Assembly: GCA_043750035.1 (NCBI GenBank)
Contig: JAYVCI010000234.1
Span: 1 to 5,249 of the forward strand
Length of the DNA: 5,249 nucleotides
Direction of reading: 5' to 3'
Source of the DNA: CANJUD01 sp043750035
GTDB lineage: Bacteria > Bacteroidota > Bacteroidia > UKL13-3
This document shows positions 1-4,572 of the stretch, in pieces. The notes beneath the pieces are model-generated. The model saw only the letters and a program-made list of their open reading frames with translations, did no database searches and was not told the origin of the DNA. Position 1 is the stretch's first letter; each line of letters opens with the position of its first letter. The position numbers were made by a program, and so were the translations under genes.

Positions 1-143
1 GTGAAAAAAATGTCGCCTATGCTATGAAATAGTTAGTATATGGGTGAAGGCAATTGTTTAATGTTCATAATAGAGGTGCAATATAGAACAATTTATGGGT
101 TATGCAAATTTATTTGTTTGAAAAAAAGCGGTTCTAAATTACA

Positions 144-170
144 TGACCACTAAAAAGGTAAAAAGGTTGC
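144..170 (-). promoter_or_regulatory. Possible ECF-sigma-type promoter pointing out of the left edge
   Basis: On the minus strand, GCAACC (plus 170 to 165) is followed after 17 nt by GTC (147 to 145). ECF sigma factors commonly use an AAC-containing -35 box and a GTC-type -10 box at about this spacing. It sits in noncoding DNA downstream of the barrel gene and reads toward position 1, so any target gene lies outside the window. The spacer contains one copy of an 8-bp tandem repeat, AAAAAGGT (plus 152-159 and 160-167). Short motif, modest confidence. Confidence 0.3.
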
Positions 171-199
171 ACGGGCAAAAATATTTTTTTTATGAAGTA

Positions 200-222
200 A
201 GAGTTAAGCACACAATAACTCT
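200..222. repeat. 7-bp inverted repeat in the left intergenic DNA
   Basis: AGAGTTA (200-206) and TAACTCT (216-222) form a perfect 7-bp stem with a 9-nt loop, downstream of the barrel gene. It is the best candidate for the 3' boundary of the M48/barrel transcript, but no T run follows on the minus strand. The rest of 1-199 is AT-rich, with no frame or RNA gene that I can support. Confidence 0.35.
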
Positions 223-292
223 ACTCCTTCATCACCCTCAAACACCCGACTGCACTTTTTAGGTGTTTCCACCTGACTCCCACTTTACTTCG
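221..292 (-). pseudogene. Possible orphan end of a T9SS-tail gene
   Basis: Read on the minus strand, the frame ending at the TAG (plus 221-223) gives …SAVGCLRVMKE, which resembles the true T9SS tail end in this window (…REVLRMVKE at 4573). The DNA is also similar: GGGTGATGAAGGAGTA here and GGATGGTAAAGGAGTA there. The frame is closed by a stop at 293-295 and overlaps the end of the barrel gene in another frame, so at most about 23 codons remain. It may be a relic of a deleted T9SS cargo gene, or chance. Confidence 0.25.
261..274 (-). other. Small GAAA-loop hairpin just after the barrel gene
   Basis: On the minus strand AGGTG-GAAA-CACCT forms a 5-bp stem capped by a GNRA-type tetraloop, 10 nt after the barrel stop codon. 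It is followed by AAAAAG, not a T run, so it is not a standard intrinsic terminator. It could stabilise the mRNA 3' end. Confidence 0.3.
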
Positions 293-920
293 TCATAACT
301 GACACCCCCAAATATATCCTAAACATAGAAGCAGAAGCAATAGCATTATCGAATTCGATAAATGACTTAATTGGGAAACGGTAGGAAAATTCCCACCCCC
401 AATTTAAGAGCAGGGTTTCTGATAGCAGGGCCCTTCTGCCAGCACCAAACGAGAGCATTGGCAGTATTGCCAATTTAGACAAAGTACTATCAGTAGTAGC
501 GGGGGCAATATCAAACAGTCCCATTTTAAATTGTGCAATGCCTGTGCCTGCAGCCAAAGCTATGTATTTTCCAACTGGAGCTAAACCACCTTTGGCTTTG
601 TTAACAAAAGTCCACCGCCACATAATATCATGTACCATTTTAGAACCAAGATATATATATTCAAATCCGTTTTTTTCAGCAAAATATACATCATCGCCAC
701 TGGTGCATAGTCTATAATAAAGACCACTGGTTCTTATTCTTGTTTTTGCCACTTCAAAAGCAAAATGAAAAGACTTATCAAAGTTACCTTCTATAGATGA
801 CCCAACTCCTAGGCCACCTGAAATTATTTTTGTTTTGCCTAAAAACCCTGGAACTTGCCCTTTTGTAATATTATTAATAAAAAATAATACCAATACAATA
901 TATGTTATTTTTAATTTCAT
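285..920 (-). CDS. Predicted outer-membrane beta-barrel protein
   Basis: 211-residue exported protein. Residues 1-21 form a signal peptide: Lys-rich start, a hydrophobic core (ITYIVLVLFFI) and a likely cut before Gln22 (TKG|Q), as is common in Bacteroidota. The mature part has no long hydrophobic helix. It consists of alternating, Gly- and aromatic-rich segments that look like amphipathic beta strands, and the stretch GGLAPVGKYIALAAGTG at 111-127 is typical of small Bacteroidota outer-membrane barrels. The chain ends in a strand-like segment (RIYLGVSVMTK) rather than in a classical terminal Phe. The ATG at 918-920 is chosen because it directly precedes the signal peptide; the leader is A-rich with no Shine-Dalgarno sequence. 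The gene starts 8 bp after the M48 peptidase stop, so the two are probably co-transcribed. Its substrate or role is unknown. The barrel call is inferred from sequence texture, not from a recognised family. Confidence 0.75.
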   Translation of the reverse strand: MKLKITYIVLVLFFINNITKGQVPGFLGKTKIISGGLGVGSSIEGNFDKSFHFAFEVAKTRIRTSGLYYRLCTSGDDVYFAEKNGFEYIYLGSKMVHDIMWRWTFVNKAKGGLAPVGKYIALAAGTGIAQFKMGLFDIAPATTDSTLSKLAILPMLSFGAGRRALLSETLLLNWGWEFSYRFPIKSFIEFDNAIASASMFRIYLGVSVMTK

Positions 921-928
921 TTTAATAA

Positions 929-3400
929 TTATTTTTTATTCTTCATTTGGTATAATATATCATACAAATGCATTTTAACCAATATTTTCCTGTCACCATG
1001 GTTGAACATAACTGCCCGGCCATAAACATCCTTGCCCGTTTTTAAATCAATTACATTTGCAAAGAATATAGTATAGTGGTTGTTTTTATATAGCGGTTTA
1101 AGTGGGTTGTAATCAAGTTGAACTGTTCCCCCTATAAGGGATGCAACAAGTATACATCCCACAGTAGCTAAAGCCCAGGCAATTTCAGCACCGTTTACTT
1201 TTTCTTTTACACCCGTAACACTCAGTTTAAAAATTAAGGAGGTGTTATGGTTGGTGATAAATTGATCAATTGCCGTTTGGTCGATGGGAATTAATGATAT
1301 TTCTGGGTCGTCAGATTTTTCTACCAAAAAATTATTGATTAAACTCATTTCATTTAATTTCTCAGCATCTCCTTCTTTTAATGTTTTGGTATTAATATCA
1401 TCAATTTGAATTTCAGCTTTCTCAGCTACATATTTTATAGCCTCACTTAATTCTATTACTTTGTTTTCGGAACTTACAAATCTATTTTTCTCTTTCTTGT
1501 TATGGTTCAATTTAGTATACTTGGGAGATAACAAAACCATTTTCTCAACACTTACACTTTCATCGAATTCGTATATATCAAATGCATTATACTCCTCATC
1601 AATATATTCAGCAGCAACTATTGGAGAATTTTCTTCATCTTCTTCATTTTTCTTCTTTTGAACAGCCTTATACTCTTTTAATGATTTTGTCATAATCTTT
1701 GCAAAACTTTCATCATTTGCTAAATTTTTTAATACACTATAAAAAATAGGTCTTGATACGTTTCTAATAGAATCCTCATTAAAATATTCTTGATAATCGG
1801 CTTTCGATTTTTTCTTTTTCTTTTTCTTTTTTTCTTTCTTCTCCTTGGTGGTTTTCTCTTTGTTTTTTCCTTTCGACTTTCCTTTTGATTTGCTTTCCTC
1901 TATTTCTTCTTCCTCCTCATCATTACTTGCATCTTCATCAACTTTGTTTTTGGTTTTCTTTTTAATGGTTTTCCCTTTTTTGGGTGCTTTCCCGTTTAGT
2001 GTTTTTGAAGGGTCTAGCTTTTTTAAATCTTCAGCGGTTAATTTATATTTAGTTCCAAATATGGTGGTTAGTTCTTCTATCATTTTAATAGAATTTTTAT
2101 CATCTGGATTATTAAGGTGGTAGGTCCAAATATTTTCTAAAGCAGCAGTTACCAAGCCAATATCCGACTTTATCATAGTACCCACAAAATAATAAGCCCC
2201 CCCGCCATTTCCTTCAATTTTCTTATAACTGGTATGCCATACTTTGGTAAAGTTTGTATTGCCATAATGTAACTGTAGTTTAGCCATCGCATATAAACAA
2301 TGATTTAAATTTCGCTGCAGATAATGGCTGTTGGCATTTTCGGATAACAATATATTTAAACTAACAAATGCTTCTTCATAGTGGTGGTAAATCATACAGA
2401 TATGTACATATTCATACCGTGCTATTTTGCGGGCATCCTCAAATTCTTTTTCTCCCACCAAATATAAAGCACTTCCAGAAGATTTCATTTTAGCAGCAAT
2501 AGCCAATAAAACTTCTCTGCGTTTTTTAACATTGGGATGTGAGAGATATTCATCATCATAATCGTCAGAATTAATGTCAATGGGAGTTAGGATTGAATCA
2601 GCCGGGGTGAATGATTTGGGGAACTTTAAATTTTTTGTTTCCAATACACTGGGTTTAAATGAAACTTCATCGAAAGGTAAATGAGAAAATTGCAGAATAT
2701 CAAATACACTTTCAATTACCTCAAGACTATAACCGCTCTCTCCATATAATTCCAGCCCTTCTTTATCAGCTTCTGTTTCCATTTCTCGACTATATGCCGA
2801 TTTCTGTAAAAAAGATTCGAACTCTTTGGTATTGCTTTCCTTATTCCCTTTTTTATCAATTTGTGGTTCAAATGTGTATTCCTTGTACGAATGGTTCTTT
2901 GAATAATGCTGTATTTCGTGCGATAATATTAAAGCCAATTGAGCCTCATTCTCTAAATGGGCCAATAACCCTACCGTAATAAAAACTATACCGGTGGGAG
3001 TAGTTAATGCGTTCACAACGGGATACTCGATAACATAGAATCGCATTTCATTATATAAACTCATATTGTCTTTTAATAGCTTTTGGGCTACTTTATTTAC
3101 ATAATCACCTACGGGGTCATTATATAATACATACCCACTCAATAAGTTTTCATCAACCATAAAATTTACATACAATTGAAAGGACCTTTGGGCATTTTTT
3201 TCCTTTCTTGAAATATCTTTCTTGTCAATTTTCTCAAGAGATTTTTTAAGTTTTGTAGTAGTTGTGGTTGTTACGTCCTTTGGCAAGGGGCCGCTTGATT
3301 TTAGAAGTTGGTAATTGTCGAAGTCAACCGTTGTTTGTGCGTTTGATTCCAATATACCACCCATAAACAACAATACATTGAGAAGTAATATTTTTTTCAT
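929..3400 (-). CDS. Exported M48-family zinc metallopeptidase with Lys/Glu-rich linker and extra C-terminal domain
   Basis: 823-residue exported protein. Residues 1-21 are a signal peptide (cut after SNA, before Gln22). Residues 68-300 carry the M48 pattern: NALTTPTGIVFITVGLL (130-146), zinc motif H161-E-I-Q-H165, the third ligand probably Glu208 in E208-T-E-A-D212, and a SHPN-x3-R motif (287-294) as in BepA/LoiP-like periplasmic peptidases. All expected catalytic residues are present. Residues about 320-460 are helical and may be TPR-like. Residues 471-533 are a highly charged linker: basic, then a run of acidic residues (494-502), then eight Lys at 524-531. The C-terminal part (about 540-823) is unassigned and has one hydrophobic stretch at 738-758. 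Known relatives degrade or help assemble outer-membrane proteins, and the next gene, 8 bp downstream, encodes a probable barrel. The ATG is placed by the signal peptide and lies 18 nt after a good -7 box. Peptidase call is strong; substrate is unknown. Confidence 0.9.
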   Translation of the reverse strand: MKKILLLNVLLFMGGILESNAQTTVDFDNYQLLKSSGPLPKDVTTTTTTKLKKSLEKIDKKDISRKEKNAQRSFQLYVNFMVDENLLSGYVLYNDPVGDYVNKVAQKLLKDNMSLYNEMRFYVIEYPVVNALTTPTGIVFITVGLLAHLENEAQLALILSHEIQHYSKNHSYKEYTFEPQIDKKGNKESNTKEFESFLQKSAYSREMETEADKEGLELYGESGYSLEVIESVFDILQFSHLPFDEVSFKPSVLETKNLKFPKSFTPADSILTPIDINSDDYDDEYLSHPNVKKRREVLLAIAAKMKSSGSALYLVGEKEFEDARKIARYEYVHICMIYHHYEEAFVSLNILLSENANSHYLQRNLNHCLYAMAKLQLHYGNTNFTKVWHTSYKKIEGNGGGAYYFVGTMIKSDIGLVTAALENIWTYHLNNPDDKNSIKMIEELTTIFGTKYKLTAEDLKKLDPSKTLNGKAPKKGKTIKKKTKNKVDEDASNDEEEEEIEESKSKGKSKGKNKEKTTKEKKEKKKKKKKKSKADYQEYFNEDSIRNVSRPIFYSVLKNLANDESFAKIMTKSLKEYKAVQKKKNEEDEENSPIVAAEYIDEEYNAFDIYEFDESVSVEKMVLLSPKYTKLNHNKKEKNRFVSSENKVIELSEAIKYVAEKAEIQIDDINTKTLKEGDAEKLNEMSLINNFLVEKSDDPEISLIPIDQTAIDQFITNHNTSLIFKLSVTGVKEKVNGAEIAWALATVGCILVASLIGGTVQLDYNPLKPLYKNNHYTIFFANVIDLKTGKDVYGRAVMFNHGDRKILVKMHLYDILYQMKNKK
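1806..1990 (-). repeat. Low-complexity Lys/Glu coding tract inside the M48 gene
   Basis: This stretch encodes residues 471-532 of the peptidase, almost entirely Lys, Glu, Ser, Gly, Asp and Thr. Its 1808-1846 part is 39 consecutive pyrimidines on the plus strand, made of T runs broken by single C's (coding A/G on the minus strand). Such tracts can slip in replication and can adopt triplex structures. The frame remains open through it. Confidence 0.85.
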
Positions 3401-3418
3401 TTGGCTAAATTAAGACGG

Positions 3419-3449
3419 CAAATATATTGCCTGCGGCCATATACGCAAT
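3419..3449 (-). promoter_or_regulatory. Bacteroidota-type promoter for the M48 peptidase / barrel operon
   Basis: On the minus strand, TATATTTG (plus positions 3426 to 3419) matches the Bacteroidota -7 consensus TANNTTTG exactly. ATTG (3449 to 3446) stands at the -33 position with a 19-nt spacer after the TTG. Transcription would start at about 3412, giving a short leader of roughly 12 nt before the ATG at 3400. The match to the consensus is seen directly; activity is inferred. Confidence 0.6.
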
Positions 3450-3494
3450 AAAAATAAATTTTTTATTACGTCATTAAGTGCCGTATCTTTTTCT

Positions 3495-3529
3495 CGTCAT
3501 TGCGAGGAGGCTTCCGACGTGGCAATCCC
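3495..3529. repeat. REP-like extragenic palindrome
   Basis: CGTCATTGCGAGGAGG begins a segment closed by GGCAATCCC. ATTGC (3499-3503) pairs with GCAAT (3522-3526) around a GC-rich middle. The sequence closely resembles the widespread GTCATTGCGAGG…GGCAATC class of repetitive extragenic palindromes known from many bacterial phyla, which are often spread by RAYT-type transposases. No transposase is present in the window. Confidence 0.55.
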
Positions 3530-3535
3530 ATTGAG

Positions 3536-3570
3536 TGTGTGCTCGGTAATTTAATCTCGCCGAGTGCACA
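3536..3570. repeat. 11-bp stem-loop next to the terminator
   Basis: TGTGTGCTCGG (3536-3546) pairs with CCGAGTGCACA (3560-3570) as 11 base pairs including two G·U wobbles when read as plus-strand RNA, around a 13-nt AT-rich loop. It abuts the next hairpin directly. The wobble pairs make it a better plus-strand RNA fold than a DNA palindrome. Confidence 0.5.
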
Positions 3571-3602
3571 AATCCCGATGAGTAATTATTGGGATTTTTT
3601 TT
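3570..3602 (+). terminator. Plus-strand intrinsic terminator
   Basis: AAATCCCGAT (3570-3579) pairs with ATTGGGATTT (3588-3597): 10 bp with one G·U, an 8-nt loop, and eight T's at 3595-3602. This is a textbook plus-strand terminator shape. No plus-strand gene precedes it, so it would end either a small RNA from 3450-3570 or antisense transcription. On the minus strand no T run follows the stem. Confidence 0.55.
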
Positions 3603-3663
3603 CTGAAATTTATATACCGTTTTACTCCTTCACCACCTTCTGTAATGCATCGCCTATTCTGCC

Positions 3664-3700
3664 TCTGGTTGGTCTCGTTCTTAAAACGAGACCAACCAGA
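3664..3700. repeat. Perfect 16-bp-stem hairpin
   Basis: TCTGGTTGGTCTCGTT (3664-3679) and AACGAGACCAACCAGA (3685-3700) are exact reverse complements around a 5-nt loop CTTAA. No T run follows on either side, so it is not a standard intrinsic terminator. A stem this long and perfect suggests a mobile repeat unit or an extragenic palindrome under structural selection. Confidence 0.85.
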
Positions 3701-3877
3701 ACCGTGCTCATTAAAGTATCATATATATATTCTGCATGGGGGCTGCAGTAGAAAGCACTGGCATCTCGTCTCCGAAATGTGGTTGGTGAAAACACCATAA
3801 CTGTTCGGAAGATTTTTATGCTCGCTCAATGTTGCGTCCCTAAAGGGACTTGGGGCGGAGGGGTCTGCTTTTTTTAC

Positions 3878-3895
3878 TCCCGATAGCTATCGGGA
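3878..3895. repeat. 18-bp perfect palindrome
   Basis: TCCCGATAGCTATCGGGA reads the same on both strands. It follows a run of seven T's, which on the minus strand gives the palindrome followed, after ACTCC's complement, by A's; neither strand makes a standard terminator. CCCGATAGCTATCGGG-type palindromes are frequent in Bacteroidota intergenic DNA, by recollection. Confidence 0.8.
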
Positions 3896-3942
3896 TCACG
3901 TCCCTACAGGACTATGATATATTATGAATGATATTTTTATAA

Positions 3943-3955
3943 GTCACAGAGTGAC
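3943..3955. repeat. Short hairpin GTCAC-AGA-GTGAC
   Basis: A perfect 5-bp stem with a 3-nt loop inside the nested element. Alone it is weak; it is listed as one of the ordered palindromes between the inner inverted repeats. Confidence 0.5.
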
Positions 3956-4068
3956 GTAACATTGGTAAAAAACAGATATGAATAAACGTGAAGTCCCTTT
4001 AGGGACGCGACAAATGGATGTTCCGAACAGCTGTGGTGAAAACACGAACCACGGGCATAAAACATATA

Positions 4069-4548
4069 CTATCTACTCTTAGCAGATTTATTGCCTAATT
4101 CAATTATTTCAAATGCCCCATCTTCATTAAACAGTATTATTTTTTCATACTTTTGTTTATACATATAAGAGTATCGACAAATCAAATGCTTCGAGTACTC
4201 ACTACTTGATAAATAATGATGTGAAAGATCATTTGTGGAATCAGGAAAAAAGTCTCTGTAATCTAAAAAATTAATTATGTGATCTCGTGACGTATCTTTT
4301 TTTAGTGTTTTAATATATGATACTAAAGTGTCTTTTATATCCTGAAAAGGGACTGGCTCCTCCAAATTGTAAACATATATATATTCATCCTTAAGTGTGC
4401 TGTCGTCCATATAATAAAATCCGACAGGTCTAAATTTTATTTTACTTATATCATACTTTTCTTTATAAGAAGCGTTGCATGAGAATAACAGACAAATAAA
4501 AAATCCTCCAATAATTATTGTTTTTGTAAAATGCCTAGAATTTTTCAT
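4069..4548 (-). CDS. Small predicted lipoprotein of unknown function
   Basis: 159 residues. The N-terminus is a lipoprotein signal: basic MKNSRHFTK, a hydrophobic core IIIGGFFICL and the lipobox L21-F-S-C24, so Cys24 should be lipidated and the protein anchored in the inner or outer membrane facing the periplasm or surface. The mature chain is short, rich in Tyr, Asp and Lys, with no transmembrane segment and no motif I recognise. Strand-like pieces such as IYVYNL and YEKIILFNEDGAFEIIEL suggest a small alpha/beta fold. The start ATG (4546-4548) directly precedes the signal sequence; the leader is AT-only near the start and has no Shine-Dalgarno sequence. It begins 24 bp after the stop of the T9SS-tail gene, so read-through from that gene is plausible, but it is visibly more AT-rich than that neighbour and could be a later arrival. 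I assign no function. Confidence 0.8.
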   Translation of the reverse strand: MKNSRHFTKTIIIGGFFICLLFSCNASYKEKYDISKIKFRPVGFYYMDDSTLKDEYIYVYNLEEPVPFQDIKDTLVSYIKTLKKDTSRDHIINFLDYRDFFPDSTNDLSHHYLSSSEYSKHLICRYSYMYKQKYEKIILFNEDGAFEIIELGNKSAKSR

Positions 4549-4572
4549 TATATATAATTTACAACAATCTAA

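Larger units (their letters stand above)
3834..4008. repeat. Inner 18-bp inverted repeat pair (GTCCCTAAAGGGAC units)
   Basis: GCGTCCCTAAAGGGACTT (3834-3851) recurs exactly as its reverse complement at 3991-4008. Each copy is itself a small palindrome, GTCCCT-AA-AGGGAC. A degraded third copy, ACGTCCCTACAGGACT, lies between them at about 3898-3913. The pair can fold locally as two hairpins or together as one long stem. Confidence 0.8.
3784..4046. mobile_element. MITE-like nested inverted-repeat element
   Basis: The ends are inverted copies: CACCATAACTGTTCGGAA (3793-3810) and TTCCGAACAGCTGTGGTG (4021-4038) match at 16 of 18 positions, with a perfect 10-bp core. Inside lies a second, perfect 18-bp inverted pair (3834-3851 and 3991-4008), then a central 18-bp palindrome (3878-3895) and a hairpin (3943-3955). 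The string TGGTGAAAACAC occurs on both outer flanks in the same orientation (3784-3795, 4034-4045), as a target duplication or a split palindrome would. No transposase or other frame lies inside, so it could move only in trans. Size and layout fit a miniature element; a cluster of REP palindromes is the alternative. Confidence 0.45.
3401..4068. other. Gene-free, palindrome-rich intergenic region
   Basis: These 668 bp separate the lipoprotein gene from the M48 promoter. No frame here looks like a protein: the open stretches on either strand run through perfect hairpins and lack a leader or domain. From left to right it holds the M48 promoter (3419-3449), a REP-like repeat (3495-3529), an 11-bp hairpin (3536-3570), a plus-strand terminator (3570-3602), a perfect 16-bp-stem hairpin (3664-3700), a short TA run (3721-3730) and a nested inverted-repeat element (3784-4046). 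Confidence 0.8.

Noticed and set aside
200..222. Intrinsic terminator of the M48/barrel operon
   Set aside because: A 7-bp stem is present, but in the direction of transcription it is followed by TACTTCATAAAA, not a T run. It is kept only as an inverted repeat.
1461..2979. Plus-strand open frames opposite the M48 gene (1461-1661, 1845-2123, 2659-2979)
   Set aside because: They are antisense to a well-supported gene. The first two are Ser/Phe-rich only because they are the complement of Lys/Glu codons. None shows a motif.
3500..3751. 83-codon plus-strand frame through the spacer
   Set aside because: It covers the REP-like block, a terminator and the long hairpin. The translated sequence shows no domain, and its start lies within the REP repeat.
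3622..3798. 58-codon minus-strand frame ending …GDALQKVVKE
   Set aside because: It runs straight through the perfect 16-bp-stem hairpin and the GGTGAAAACACC palindrome, so its sequence is dictated by repeats. It has no signal peptide, domain or promoter. Only its ending resembles T9SS tails, which is reported as a finding.
3784..4046. CRISPR array
   Set aside because: The repeats are inverted and palindromic with unequal spacing, not regularly spaced direct repeats, and no cas gene is in view.
4549..4572. Dedicated promoter for the lipoprotein gene
   Set aside because: The leader contains TAAATTAT, a partial match to TANNTTTG, but no TTG at the right spacing; plain AT-richness explains it.
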